Notes: generated by a model not told the origin, from the letters alone. A DNA stretch of 64,000 nt from an uncultured Actinobaculum sp. (GCA_938020505.1 CALIHR010000026.1:62001-126000); one strand, 5' to 3'. Positions 51,218-60,965 are shown, numbered from the stretch's first letter. A program made the numbers and translations.

Positions 51218-54200
51218 GGCGAGCGCGCGCATTGAGCGCAGAACGACGACGAGCGAGGCGAGAGAGGCTTCCTGCGGGGAGTCGGCCAGCGCGGCGGTCG
51301 CCTCAATGGCCCGCTTCGAGCCGGGGCGTTCGCCGAGCCACGCTGCGACCCGATCGGGGCTCTGCTCCGTGTCGGCGAGTATGCGTTCGGTGAGGGCCAC
51401 CGCCGCTGCACGCAAATCGGCCTCCGTGGCTGACTGCGCGGTGGCCGTCCACACGTCGGTCACCGGAAGCGCGGCGTCGAGTTCGAGCAGCCTGCCAATC
51501 GAGAACCGGCCGTAGACGTCGAACATGACGCGCAAGACCTCGCCGGGATCCTCGCCCGTGCGGGCGGCGGTGTCGATCGCGTCCATAAGCGCCGTGGCCT
51601 TTGCCAGATCGGAGAAGACGGCGGCCAGCGGCTCGGGGACGCCCGCGGCAGCGGCCTCGTCGATCTCCTGCGAACGCCTGCTCAGATCTGGCTCGGCCAG
51701 AAACGCGTCGAGGCGTCCGATCCAGTCGCCGACGGCGGCAAACCGCTCCACTGTGTCGCCGATGGGCGCGGCCGGCGCCTGGATGAGCCAGCGGACGGCG
51801 GCGTCGAGCGTGCTTCTGAAGCCAAGGTAGAGCTTGGTCTGGGCGTGGGTGGGGATGCGGTTGTCGAGGGCCTGGACGGCGTCGGTGAATCCCGCCAGGT
51901 CGAGGATTTCCCGGGCGGCGGCGAAGGCGCGCGCGACGTCTTCGACCGTGGCTTGGGTGTCCTCGATCGCGCGGAGCGCGAAGGTCAGGCCGCCGCGGTT
52001 GACGATGGAATTTGCCACGGCGTTGGCGACGATCTGGCGGGCCAGGGGGTGCCTTGCCAGCCTGTCTGCGTAGGAGGCGGCGATTTGCGGCGGAAAATAG
52101 GCGCGCAGGTCGCGGGCGAACCATTCGTCGTCGGGCAGGGAGGAGCCGAGGAGGTCGTTTTTGAGGGCGATTTTCGTGTAGGCCGTCAGGACGGAGAATT
52201 CGGGGCTGGTCAGGCCGCGGTCGAGTGAGGCGGCGCGTTTGAGCAGGTCGGCGTCGCTGGGAAGGAACTCGAGGCGCCTGTCGAGGTCGCCGCGGTCTTC
52301 AAGGAAGTGCATGAGGCGGATGTGCTCGTGGGCCATGGCCGGTCCGAGGGCCCGGGCGTTGCCGAGCAGGACGTTTTGCTCGTAGTTGTCGCGCAGGACG
52401 TGCGCGGCGACGTCGTCCGTGACGGAGGCGAGGAGCTCGTCGCGCCCGGCGCCGGTCAGTTCGCCCGAGGCGACCAGCGGGGCGAGGAGGATCTTGATGT
52501 TGACCTCGTGGTCGGAAGTGTCCACACCGGCCGAGTTGTCGATCGCGTCGGTGTTGATCCGCACGCCGGCCAAGGCCGCCTCGATGCGTCCGCGTTGGGA
52601 GAATCCCAGGTTGCCGCCTTCGCCGACGACCGTGCATCGAAGGTCGGCCCCGTTGACGCGGACGGCGTTGTTGGACGGATCCCCGATTTGTTCGTGGGTT
52701 TCGTCGCCGGCCTTGACGTATGTGCCGACGCCTCCGTTGAACAGCAGGTCGACGGGGGCGGTGAGGATGGCGCGCACGGCCTCTGCCGGGGTGAGCGCCT
52801 CCACGGCCTCGTCCAGGCCGAGCCGTTGGCGAGCCTCGGGGGAGACGGGGATGGATTTGGCCGATCGGGGCCACACTCCGCCGCCGGGGGAAATCAGCGA
52901 GGCGTCGTAGTCTGCCCACGAGGAACGCGGCAGTTCGAACAGGCGCTTGCGCTCGGCGAAGGAGGCCGCGGGGTCGGGGTCCGGGTCGAGAAAAATCGAT
53001 CGATGGTCGAAGGCGGCCACCAGGCGGATGCGCTCGGACAGCAGCATGCCGTTTCCGAACACGTCGCCGGACATGTCGCCGATGCCGACGGCGGTGAACT
53101 CCTCGGCCTGGGTGTCGATTCCCAGCTCGCGGAAGTGCCGCTTGACCGACTCCCACGCTCCGCGGGCGGTGATTCCCATCTTCTTGTGGTCGAACCCGGC
53201 CGAACCGCCGGAGGCGAAGGCGTCGTCCAACCAAAACCCGTAGGCGCGCGAGACGGAGTTGGCGATGTCGGAGAACGTCGCGGTTCCTTTGTCCGCAGCG
53301 ACGACGAGGTACGTGTCGTCGCCGTCGTAGCGAACTGCTCCTTCGGGCGGGACGACCTTCCCGTCGACGAGGTTGTCCGTGACGTCGAGCAACGCGCCGA
53401 TGAAGATCCGGTATGCCGCGATGCCTTCGGCCAGCCACGCCTCGCGGTCAGCGGCAGGATTGGGCAGGCGCTTGGCGAAGAAGCCGCCTTTCGATCCGGC
53501 GGGCACTATGACGGCGTTTTTGACCGCCTGGGCTTTGACCAGACCGAGGATCTCGGTGCGGAAATCCTCCCTGCGGTCCGACCAGCGCAGCCCGCCGCGG
53601 GCCACCGGCCCGAAACGCAGATGCACACCCTCCACGCGAGGCGAATACACCCATATTTCGTGCAGCGGCCGAGGCTCAGGAAGAAAGCCGATGCGACGCG
53701 GCTCAAGCTTGAAGGCGAGAGACGCCGCCCCGGTCAAATAGGCGTTCGTGCGCACGACGGCGTCGATGACGGCGAGAAGCCCGCTGGCAATCCGTTCGTC
53801 GTCGAGGGAGGCGGCCTTTCCGACGCCTTCGGCCAGGGCCCCGCGCAGTTCGCGGGGATCGGCCTCGTTGCCGGGGCGGAACCTGGCCTCAAAATACTCG
53901 ACGAAAGCCCTTGCCAATTCGGGGTTCTTCACAAGGGATTCACGCAGGTAGGTTCGCGAGAAGGGCAGGCCTGCCTGCCGCAGATAGCCCACAAGGGCGC
54001 GGAGAACGGCCACCTGGGATTTCGTGAGTCCGGCTGAAAGCACGAGAGCGTTGAGCGAGTCCGATTCGATTTCGCCCGTCCAGGCCGCCGTCACGGCTTC
54101 GACGAATCGTTCGTCGGCTTTGGCCCAGCGTTCGGGGCTTTCGGCCCGCAAGCCGAAGTCAAACATCTTGGCCTCGCCGAAGGCGTACGGGCGCTCGTCG

Positions 54201-55633
54201 GTGACGACGAGGTCGAAGTTCGAGAATATCGGCAGGATTCGGGTGAGCGAGACCTCTTCGCGCACGAAGACCTTGAGGCGGCGCGCGTCGGGGGATCCTT
54301 CGGGGGCGTAGAGTTCCAGCTCGAAGCCCCCGGGTTCGAGCTTCGCCAGCCGGGCGGCGTCGCGGGCCCCGGTTTCCGGAGTGTACTCCGTCTTGTAAGC
54401 GGCAGGCACGAGGGAGACGTCGGCGGAAGATTCCGCGGCGACGACGAAGCCCTCGTCCCAGTCGAGCGTGGCGCGGGCGACGATGCGGGCGAATTCCTCT
54501 TCGTCGACGTCGGTTTTCGCCCCGCACACGATGTAGCTCATGTAAGCGAGCGGGCCGGAGCTGACGTCGAGCTGCGTGTCGATTTCGGAGCTGGCGAAGG
54601 TCTCTTCGACCAATTGGGCGATCCGCGCGTGGGAGTGCGCGGTGAAGTGCTCGCGGGGAGTCACCACCAAGCATGCGACTGCGCCGGGGAAGATGTCGGA
54701 GTGCACGATCGTGGTGGTCCGCGATTGGGAGATGCGCGAGACGTCGGCGAGCAGGGCCTCGGGGCTCAAGAGCATGAGGATGTCGCGAGGATAGCTTTCG
54801 AGGATCTGGAGAAGGTCCTTGCCGGAATGCGAGTCGCGGGGCAGCCCGGAGGCGTCTATCACGGCGTTTGCCCGCGAGGCCGCGAGAGGAGTGGCCAGAA
54901 CGGAGGACGCGTAGGTGTCGGCGGTCATGAGGCCGAAGACAATCGTGGGTCCCATTGCGAAGACGTCGATGTATGCGTTGCGATGCACGCTCGATCGGTA
55001 GCTCGACTTTGTGTGGATGAGCGTCGGCGCGAAGTGGCGGCTGGCGGCCTGTCGGGGAGAGATGGTGGCCAGGTGTTCGAGCTGTTTGCGCAGATCCGGG
55101 TATCTGGCGGCGAGGCCGAGCGTCTGCTCGCCGTCGAAGGCCCCCAGGATCGTGAACGACCCGTCCGCTATCCATTCGAGCGTCTCGCGGTCGTTTCCGG
55201 ACAGCGTCGTCGCGGCTTTGCGCGCGAGCTCCGTCATCTCGGACCAATCGGCGACAGTCGCGCGGACGTCGCCGATGACGCCGTTGAGCGCGTCGAGGAG
55301 GGCGGCGTCGGGCGCCGGAGCGACGTCGACGGCGATCCACGATTCGCCGTCGATGACAGGGTGAAGCAGCCGGGTGACGGCGTAGCCGCGGGCCTTGATC
55401 GCGATGGAGACCGAGTCGACGAGAAAGGGTATGTCCTCGGTGACGCACAGGACGGTCGATCCCTCCAGCGCCAGAGCGGTTCTGCCGTTGGCCTGTTCGG
55501 AAAGCCGCCGGTGGGCGGAGATCAGATCGGAAAAATCCTCGTTGGCGAGGCTTGGATCGATGCGCTTGACGTGGTCCGTATAAGCTTGCACGACGTCGAA
55601 TCCGCCGCCCGTTTCGGTGAGGTCGGTAGGCAT
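51209..55633 (-). CDS. gdh: Large NAD-specific glutamate dehydrogenase
   Basis: Oxidatively deaminates glutamate to 2-oxoglutarate and ammonia. 1474 residues of the large GDH family, a little short of the roughly 1600 typical of actinobacterial members. The regulatory N-terminal half includes VLCVTEDIPFLVDSVSIAIK and RVEGVHLRFGPVARGGLRWSDR. The catalytic core has AVIVPAGSKGGFFAKRLP, TATFSDIANSVS, GFDHKKMGITARGAWESVKRH and GIGDMSGDVFGNGMLLS (NAD domain), then DLLFNGGVGTYVKA. A helical end finishes the protein. ATG at 55633 is seven bases after AAGGAG. A GTG two codons upstream is too close to it. Confidence 0.94.
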   Translation of the reverse strand: MPTDLTETGGGFDVVQAYTDHVKRIDPSLANEDFSDLISAHRRLSEQANGRTALALEGSTVLCVTEDIPFLVDSVSIAIKARGYAVTRLLHPVIDGESWIAVDVAPAPDAALLDALNGVIGDVRATVADWSEMTELARKAATTLSGNDRETLEWIADGSFTILGAFDGEQTLGLAARYPDLRKQLEHLATISPRQAASRHFAPTLIHTKSSYRSSVHRNAYIDVFAMGPTIVFGLMTADTYASSVLATPLAASRANAVIDASGLPRDSHSGKDLLQILESYPRDILMLLSPEALLADVSRISQSRTTTIVHSDIFPGAVACLVVTPREHFTAHSHARIAQLVEETFASSEIDTQLDVSSGPLAYMSYIVCGAKTDVDEEEFARIVARATLDWDEGFVVAAESSADVSLVPAAYKTEYTPETGARDAARLAKLEPGGFELELYAPEGSPDARRLKVFVREEVSLTRILPIFSNFDLVVTDERPYAFGEAKMFDFGLRAESPERWAKADERFVEAVTAAWTGEIESDSLNALVLSAGLTKSQVAVLRALVGYLRQAGLPFSRTYLRESLVKNPELARAFVEYFEARFRPGNEADPRELRGALAEGVGKAASLDDERIASGLLAVIDAVVRTNAYLTGAASLAFKLEPRRIGFLPEPRPLHEIWVYSPRVEGVHLRFGPVARGGLRWSDRREDFRTEILGLVKAQAVKNAVIVPAGSKGGFFAKRLPNPAADREAWLAEGIAAYRIFIGALLDVTDNLVDGKVVPPEGAVRYDGDDTYLVVAADKGTATFSDIANSVSRAYGFWLDDAFASGGSAGFDHKKMGITARGAWESVKRHFRELGIDTQAEEFTAVGIGDMSGDVFGNGMLLSERIRLVAAFDHRSIFLDPDPDPAASFAERKRLFELPRSSWADYDASLISPGGGVWPRSAKSIPVSPEARQRLGLDEAVEALTPAEAVRAILTAPVDLLFNGGVGTYVKAGDETHEQIGDPSNNAVRVNGADLRCTVVGEGGNLGFSQRGRIEAALAGVRINTDAIDNSAGVDTSDHEVNIKILLAPLVASGELTGAGRDELLASVTDDVAAHVLRDNYEQNVLLGNARALGPAMAHEHIRLMHFLEDRGDLDRRLEFLPSDADLLKRAASLDRGLTSPEFSVLTAYTKIALKNDLLGSSLPDDEWFARDLRAYFPPQIAASYADRLARHPLARQIVANAVANSIVNRGGLTFALRAIEDTQATVEDVARAFAAAREILDLAGFTDAVQALDNRIPTHAQTKLYLGFRSTLDAAVRWLIQAPAAPIGDTVERFAAVGDWIGRLDAFLAEPDLSRRSQEIDEAAAAGVPEPLAAVFSDLAKATALMDAIDTAARTGEDPGEVLRVMFDVYGRFSIGRLLELDAALPVTDVWTATAQSATEADLRAAAVALTERILADTEQSPDRVAAWLGERPGSKRAIEATAALADSPQEASLASLVVVLRSMRALARS

Positions 55634-55650
55634 GCTCACGCTCCTTCGTG

Positions 55651-55692
55651 TGTGACCCTTATAAAATACCCCAACCCGAGACGGGGGTCACA
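55651..55692 (-). promoter_or_regulatory. Inverted repeat and promoter before the glutamate dehydrogenase gene
   Basis: TGTGACCC (55651-55658) and GGGTCACA (55685-55692) flank a -10-like TATTTT/TATAAG on the minus strand (55659-55669), about 25-35 bases before the gdh start. The right arm overlaps the stop of the upstream reductase gene. The repeat could be an operator, and the C-rich/G-rich part followed by TATTTT could also end the upstream transcript. Confidence 0.45.
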
Positions 55693-56989
55693 GCTTGACC
55701 CTCAGCGTTTTTCGGGCGCGAGAAAGTTCTCGCGGCGAGTCGATCGCCAGCAACGCGGCGAGTTCGCCCTCCTTCTCCCAACGGATGACGAGCCCTTCGG
55801 CCGTGTCGATGCGCTTGCCGCAGAGGAGGCTTTCGGCGTCGAGGACGTCCCCGACGCCGGAAGGGTCTTCGAGGCTGGGAGAAGGTCCGCCGGACGCTCC
55901 GTCGGCGGGACTTCGGGCGCCGTCGGCCCGCCCTGGAATGTCGTCGGCGAGGCCCGGGATTGCGCCGACGAAGCCGATCTGTCTGCCGAATTGGGCGGAG
56001 AAGGCCTCCGGCGGCGCCAAGAACCTGGGCGGCTTTCCGCGGCACACGGCCGCCGCAGTGAAAGCCCCGTCGGCGAGCGCCTTCGTCCAATGTCCGCCCT
56101 TCCGGAGGCCGTGCGGGGTGAGGGCGTCCGCGCAGTCTCCAACGGCGTAGAGCCCCTCGACCGGTCGGCCGTTGCGAAGGACCCGGGTCCACATGTCGGT
56201 GACGAGCGCGCCTCGGACGCCGACGTCGACGGCCGGCTCGATCGCGGGAAAGCTCGGCGCCGCGCCGACGGCCTGCACGAGAACGCGCCGCTCCGCCGAG
56301 GAAGGCCGATCGGGCGGCCGCGGCGTGTGCTCGGCCGACGGCGCCGGCCCCTCGGTCGATCCCGACTGCGCGTCACCGGGCCGTTCTTCGCCGATTGGCC
56401 ACTCTTGGCCGAGATGGAGGCTCACTCCGGCGTCGTCGAGCCAACCGGACCACAGGTCGTCGACCGCGCCGCCGAAGGTGCGCCCGAGGATGTGGGACGA
56501 GGACTCCCACAGGTGAACCTCGCAGACCGCGCTTGCAACGGAGGCGAGCTCGGTTCCGACCCAACCCGCTCCGACGACGTCGAGTCTGACGCCGGGCGCC
56601 AGCGAATCCGCGAGCCGCAGCGCGTCGGCCGCCGTGTGGAGGGCGAAGGCGCCGGGCACGGCGACCCGGGGCGAGCTTCCCGACGCGACGATCGCGGCGT
56701 CGACCGGCGTCTCGTCGACGAACCACGCTCCATTGCGGCGACGCAGCCGTTCGACTGGGCGAGAAATGACGTCGACGTCGAGGCTCGCGAGGTCGCCGAG
56801 CCCCTGGTCAGCCAGCGGACGGATGGGATTGTCAAAGAGACTTTTGGACAGCGGAGGGCGGTCGTAGGGCGGCCTGCCCTCGGCGTCCCAGGCGACGAGC
56901 GAGCCGGCGAACCCCGCCTCGCGGAGCTCGGCGGCCGCGCGCAAACCCGCCAATCCGGTTCCGATGATCCCGATGCGGTCGATGTTCAT
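55688..56989 (-). CDS. FAD/NAD(P)-dependent oxidoreductase, ferredoxin reductase-like
   Basis: A 433-residue two-dinucleotide-domain flavoprotein. The FAD motif RIGIIGTGLAGLRAAAELREA is at the N terminus, RPPYDRPPLSKSL follows as in ferredoxin reductases, the NAD(P) Rossmann motif DVVGAGWVGTELA is near residue 145, and VEGLYAVGDCADAL is the second FAD motif. Two Pro/Gly/Ser-rich inserts (about residues 200-230 and 350-375) are unusual and probably disordered loops. The partner ferredoxin is not nearby. ATG at 56989 has no ribosome site but a TANNNT box at -13 to -8, suggesting a leaderless message. Confidence 0.85.
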   Translation of the reverse strand: MNIDRIGIIGTGLAGLRAAAELREAGFAGSLVAWDAEGRPPYDRPPLSKSLFDNPIRPLADQGLGDLASLDVDVISRPVERLRRRNGAWFVDETPVDAAIVASGSSPRVAVPGAFALHTAADALRLADSLAPGVRLDVVGAGWVGTELASVASAVCEVHLWESSSHILGRTFGGAVDDLWSGWLDDAGVSLHLGQEWPIGEERPGDAQSGSTEGPAPSAEHTPRPPDRPSSAERRVLVQAVGAAPSFPAIEPAVDVGVRGALVTDMWTRVLRNGRPVEGLYAVGDCADALTPHGLRKGGHWTKALADGAFTAAAVCRGKPPRFLAPPEAFSAQFGRQIGFVGAIPGLADDIPGRADGARSPADGASGGPSPSLEDPSGVGDVLDAESLLCGKRIDTAEGLVIRWEKEGELAALLAIDSPRELSRARKTLRVKL

Positions 56990-57164
56990 GGCAACAATGC
57001 TAAAGCCGCCGGCCTCGCCGGCGCGCGGAGCTTCCACAGGCTTCGCCGAGCGGTCCACACCCGAAGCGGGATCGCCGATGCCCTCCGGAGCGGGGACCGC
57101 CAATGCCGAGTCTGAAGCGTCAGACCGAAAGTTCGGATCTGGGCGGCCCGCGGCTCGCCGAAAA

Positions 57165-58667
57165 TCAGCCGCCGAAGGCCTCCTCGGACTTGCGGCCGTC
57201 GCTGGAGGAGCGGGAAAGGTCGGCTTCGATCGGTTGCACTTTCGGCGCGCGGGTGACGAGCTTGTGGACGGCCCACACTCCCAGGAAGAGGGGGAGGCCG
57301 ATGTAAGACGACAGGAGCGTCATGACGTCGAGGCCCTTTTCAGCGTCGAAAGCCTCGTAGCTCTGACCGACGATGACGATCGCGCACATGGCCATCGCGA
57401 GCAGCGGCCCGGCCGGGTACCACTTGGCCCGGTAGGGCAGCTCGTCCAAGGAATGCCCCTGCGCGAGGAAGGCTTTTCGGAATTTGTAATGAGACCACGC
57501 CACGCCCATCCAGGTTATGAATCCGGCCAGCCCGGAGGCGCTGACGAGCCACGTGTACGCGGCGCCGTCGCCGATCAGCGAAGAGACGAAGCACGCGGCG
57601 CCGATCGCCGCGGTGACCGCGAGGGCGGGAACCGGCACGCCGCGGGAGTTCGTGCGCCCCAGGAAGGCGGGGGCGTTTCCCCGACGCGAGAGGGCGTAGA
57701 GCATGCGGGTGGAGGCGTACAGGCCCGAGTTTCCGGCCGAGAGGATCGACGTGAGGATGACGGCGTTGATGACGGAAGCCGCCGCCGCGATTCCCGCGCG
57801 GTCGAAGACCAGGGTGAAGGGGGAGTAGGCGACGTCCTTTTCGTCGTTGCGCAGGAGATTCGGGTCCGTGTAAGAGACGAGGAAGCCGATGACCGCGATA
57901 GTCCCGATGTAGAAGAGCAGGATGCGCCAGAAGATCGTTCGTATCGCCTTCGGAACGGTCTGCTCGGGGTTCTCGGTTTCGCCGGCGGCGACGGCCACCA
58001 GTTCCGTGCCCTGGAAGGAAAAGCCAGCGACCATGAAGATGGCGAGGATTCCCAGGCCTCCGTCGACGAACGGCGCTTCGCCCTTGGTCCAGTTCTCGAA
58101 GCCCGGGGATTTTCCGCCCATGATCCCGAAGATGATGAGGACGCCGAGCACGAGGAAGACGACGACGGTGACCACCTTGATGAGGGCAAACCAGAATTCG
58201 CCCTCGCCGTAGGCGCGGGCCGAAAGCGCGTTGAGCAGGACGAGGAGCGTGAGGAATATCGCCGACCACATCCACCCCGGGGCGCCCGGGAACCAGAACT
58301 TCATGACGAGCGCGGCGGCCGCGAGCTCTGCGGCGACGGTGATCGCCCAGTTGAACCAGAAGTTCCACCCCGCGGCGAACCCGAAGCTGGGGCTGATGAA
58401 GCGGGTGCCGTATTCCCCGAACGAGCCGGCCACGGGAAGGTACGTGGACATCTCGCCGAGGGACTGCATGAGGAGGAACACCATGAGGCCGATGAGGCCG
58501 TAGGCGACAATCGCGCCGCCGGGCCCCGCCTGGGAGATCGTCTTGCCCGAGGCGAGGAACAGACCCGTTCCGATCGCCCCGCCGATTGCGATCATCGTCA
58601 GGTGGCGGCTGTGCAGTCTGCGCTGCAGACGGTTGTCGTCGCTGTGCTCCAGAGGTCCCGAACTCAT
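57165..58667 (-). CDS. Amino-acid permease of the LysP type
   Basis: A 500-residue APC-family permease with about 12 spanning segments. The start HLTMIAIGGAIGTGLFLASG then TISQAGPGGAIVAYGLIG, LGEMSTYLPVAGSFGEYGTRF and GFAAGWNFWFNWAITVAAEL closely follow E. coli LysP in pattern, so lysine or another cationic amino acid is a reasonable guess. GFSFQGTELVAVAAGETENPEQTVPKA is the conserved central segment. ATG at 58667 has AAGGAAGG nearby. Gene is single, between the reductase and a divergent DUF3017 gene. Confidence 0.88.
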   Translation of the reverse strand: MSSGPLEHSDDNRLQRRLHSRHLTMIAIGGAIGTGLFLASGKTISQAGPGGAIVAYGLIGLMVFLLMQSLGEMSTYLPVAGSFGEYGTRFISPSFGFAAGWNFWFNWAITVAAELAAAALVMKFWFPGAPGWMWSAIFLTLLVLLNALSARAYGEGEFWFALIKVVTVVVFLVLGVLIIFGIMGGKSPGFENWTKGEAPFVDGGLGILAIFMVAGFSFQGTELVAVAAGETENPEQTVPKAIRTIFWRILLFYIGTIAVIGFLVSYTDPNLLRNDEKDVAYSPFTLVFDRAGIAAAASVINAVILTSILSAGNSGLYASTRMLYALSRRGNAPAFLGRTNSRGVPVPALAVTAAIGAACFVSSLIGDGAAYTWLVSASGLAGFITWMGVAWSHYKFRKAFLAQGHSLDELPYRAKWYPAGPLLAMAMCAIVIVGQSYEAFDAEKGLDVMTLLSSYIGLPLFLGVWAVHKLVTRAPKVQPIEADLSRSSSDGRKSEEAFGG

Positions 58668-58842
58668 CGTCGACCTTCCTTGTCGTTTTTGCATCCGGCC
58701 GTGCGCAAGGCCGGACGGCATACATACGTACTGCGAAGCGAGTGTACGCTCAGGGAGAAAAGTGTCCAAATGGCAAGGGCCCCGTGAGAGATGAATAACC
58801 TATGGTCCGATTGGGTCCCTCTGCCCGTTTCAGAATGCCAAA

Positions 58843-59169
58843 GTGGCGGTTAAAGTTGAAGCCATGGGTGACAAAGAGCCGACGCGAGAAGTTCGCGTCC
58901 CGAAAGACGCCGTCTACGCCGCCGTCTTCGTCTCCCTCGTCGCCGTCGCGGCGTCCGCGTTCGTGTGGGGCAGCGTGGTGGCGTGCAGACTCCTCGCGGC
59001 CCTCGTCCTCGGCCACGCCCTGTGCAGGGTTTTCCTGCCCGACGGCGCGGTTCCGCGGGTGCGGCGCCGGCGGGCCGACGCGATCGTGGGAGTCGCGCTC
59101 GCGCTCGGGCTCTGGTATCTCTCGGCGTGGGGCGCCACGCCTTCGGTCACCCTCGGCGCAAACCTGTGA
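58843..59169 (+). CDS. DUF3017-family membrane protein
   Basis: A 108-residue protein with three hydrophobic segments (AVFVSLVAVAASAFVWGSVV, LAALVLGHALCRVFLP and AIVGVALALGLWYLSA) and basic loops (VPRVRRRRAD). The arrangement fits DUF3017, a small actinobacterial membrane family of unknown function. The start is GTG at 58843 or ATG at 58864 (MGDKEPTREV). Neither has a good ribosome site. Confidence 0.75.
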   Translation: MAVKVEAMGDKEPTREVRVPKDAVYAAVFVSLVAVAASAFVWGSVVACRLLAALVLGHALCRVFLPDGAVPRVRRRRADAIVGVALALGLWYLSAWGATPSVTLGANL

Positions 59170-59256
59170 AGGGACCGGCCGCGTGCGCGAACAGGGGGCT
59201 TGCTCCGCTTGCGCCGTTCCGATCGGCCCTCGGCACAATGAAAGAAGAAGAATCGT

Positions 59257-60900
59257 ATGAGCATGCTAACCCGGCGCCTTGCAAAGAACATCGCCGATCG
59301 GACGGTTGAGAGGAACGCGCGGAAAGTCAACCGCGACCGGAGGCATCCGGAGAGGATCCGGATGCCGAAGCTGGTTTTGTGGACCGGCGCCGGAATGTTC
59401 TTTTTCGGGATAATCGTGGTCGCCGTCTCTATCTGGGGCGAGCAGGATTACCCGATACCGGGGATAGTCATCGGTTCGCTCTTCGCGCTTCTCGTTGGCG
59501 CGCCGTCTCTGTTCGCATACAAGAACTTTTGGTACTCGATCGACCCCGAGGGCGTCTCCTTCCGGCTTGCTTTCAGCGGCGAGAAGAGGATCAGGTTTGT
59601 GGACATCGTGTCGAAACAGGTTGTTCAGCGAGAAAAGGGCGACGTCCTCAGGATGCAGGATTCGCATGGGACCAGGTTCCAGATTTCGGCGCCCTTCTTC
59701 GACACCCTGCCCATTCTGGCGCGCTTCGGCTTCTACGATCAGTTCCAGCGCTGGCCCTCTCCCCAAGAATTGGACGAGTACACCGGAGGCGCCCCTGGAG
59801 TGGCGAGCACCATGTATCACCGGGGCGCCTTCGGCCAGCAGTCGCAGTCGGGCTCTGAGCATCCCGGAGGCCGCGTTCCCAGCCAGATAAATGCCCGGTT
59901 TCCTTGGGGCGCCCCGAAAGCGGGGAACGCACCTGCGGGCGCGGCCCAGTTCCCGCAGCGTTCCGAGCAGTTCGGACCCGCGCCGGACGCCCCGCAGCCG
60001 ATGGGACACGATCAGCCGGCCGACGTCGACTCGGGTTATTCTCTCGATCCGGCCTTCCGCCGCCCTGAGCCGCCCGCCGCGGCCGATCCGCAGCCCGATC
60101 CGCTCGACGACGATCCCACCGTTTTCGGTCTGCAGACCGGCGTAGCCGCGGGGCAAGGCCTTGCGCCTCCTGCAGTCGGCATCGCGGGCCAGGGCGCCGT
60201 GCAGCCCGAGCAGGCCGCCGGAGGCTTCCCCGCGGCAGGGGGCTATCCTCCCGTAAGCGCCCCTTCGGCGGACTATGCGCAGACTTCCGGCTACCCGCAG
60301 CCTTCCGGCTACCCGCAGCCTTCCGGCTACCCGCAGGCCCCCGGCTACCAGCCGCCTTCGGGTTATCCGCTGGCCCCCGGCTACCCTCAGCCTTCCGGCG
60401 CGCCCCAGGCCGGAGCGCCCTATGCCGCCGGCCCGCAAGCGCCGACGGCGCCCTCGGGTTTGGAGGGATACGACGCCGATGAAACGATCTTCACCGGTCG
60501 GGGGGCGGGCGTCGCCCCTTTGCCGGAGCCGACGCCGTCGAACGCCCCCGATCCAGACGCCACGGTGTTCGGAGTCCGCTCCTATGAGACCGAAGGTCTG
60601 GCCCAGCGGATTCCCTCCCACCTCGCGCCGCCGTCTGCCCCGGCTCAGGCTGTTTCGGCCCCACAAGCCGGCGGCCCCCGCGAGGGCGGGGCGGAGCAAA
60701 GCGAGGACCCGGAGGCCACCGTTTTCGGCATGCCGTCCTACGGCGAGTTCGCCCGCTACCCGAGCGGCCCGGGCGCCCCGGTGCCTTACGGCGAAGTCGC
60801 GCCCGAGGCGCCAGACGGGCAGCAAGGGCAACAGGGAAACTCGCAAGCCATTGGCGGGCGTTTCCCCGGAGGATCGGGAGTCGTCGGCAACGGGCGCTGA
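59257..60900 (+). CDS. Membrane protein with proline-rich repeats and four TVFG motifs
   Basis: 547 residues. Two hydrophobic segments (LWTGAGMFFFGIIVVAVSIW and IPGIVIGSLFALLVGAPSLF, residues about 42-82) precede a small domain of about 80 residues resembling a PH-like bacterial domain (WYSIDPEGVSFRLAFSGEKR, VVQREKGDVLRM). The remaining 380 residues are low-complexity, rich in Pro, Gly, Ala and Gln, with a run of PSGYPQ hexapeptides. Four acidic motifs DDPTVFG, DETIFTG, DATVFG and EATVFG recur along the tail. Their form suggests threonine phosphorylation sites for FHA-domain binding, which is inference. Family not recognised. The ATG has a weak AAGAAGAA upstream. Confidence 0.75.
   Translation: MSMLTRRLAKNIADRTVERNARKVNRDRRHPERIRMPKLVLWTGAGMFFFGIIVVAVSIWGEQDYPIPGIVIGSLFALLVGAPSLFAYKNFWYSIDPEGVSFRLAFSGEKRIRFVDIVSKQVVQREKGDVLRMQDSHGTRFQISAPFFDTLPILARFGFYDQFQRWPSPQELDEYTGGAPGVASTMYHRGAFGQQSQSGSEHPGGRVPSQINARFPWGAPKAGNAPAGAAQFPQRSEQFGPAPDAPQPMGHDQPADVDSGYSLDPAFRRPEPPAAADPQPDPLDDDPTVFGLQTGVAAGQGLAPPAVGIAGQGAVQPEQAAGGFPAAGGYPPVSAPSADYAQTSGYPQPSGYPQPSGYPQAPGYQPPSGYPLAPGYPQPSGAPQAGAPYAAGPQAPTAPSGLEGYDADETIFTGRGAGVAPLPEPTPSNAPDPDATVFGVRSYETEGLAQRIPSHLAPPSAPAQAVSAPQAGGPREGGAEQSEDPEATVFGMPSYGEFARYPSGPGAPVPYGEVAPEAPDGQQGQQGNSQAIGGRFPGGSGVVGNGR
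60284..60360 (+). repeat. 18-base tandem repeat encoding PSGYPQ
   Basis: The unit CCTTCCGGCTACCCGCAG occurs about three times in succession and then in diverged form up to about 60400. It lies in the coding sequence of the proline-rich tail. Confidence 0.8.
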
Positions 60901-60965
60901 TTCGACAGGGCGTTCGTCAGTCCGACGCCGACGCTCGCACGCGCACGTCGGCCTCGATCGCCCTG

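Noticed and set aside
52307..54037. A 576-codon open frame antisense to the glutamate dehydrogenase gene
   Set aside because: Shadow of a highly biased coding region. No motifs or ribosome site support it.
54614..57115. An open frame of over 800 codons running across gdh and the reductase gene on the other strand
   Set aside because: It crosses two well-supported genes and a promoter region, and its product is low in complexity.
60284..60400. Regular short repeats that could suggest a CRISPR array
   Set aside because: The 18-base units are contiguous, have no spacers, and encode PSGYPQ in frame within a gene.
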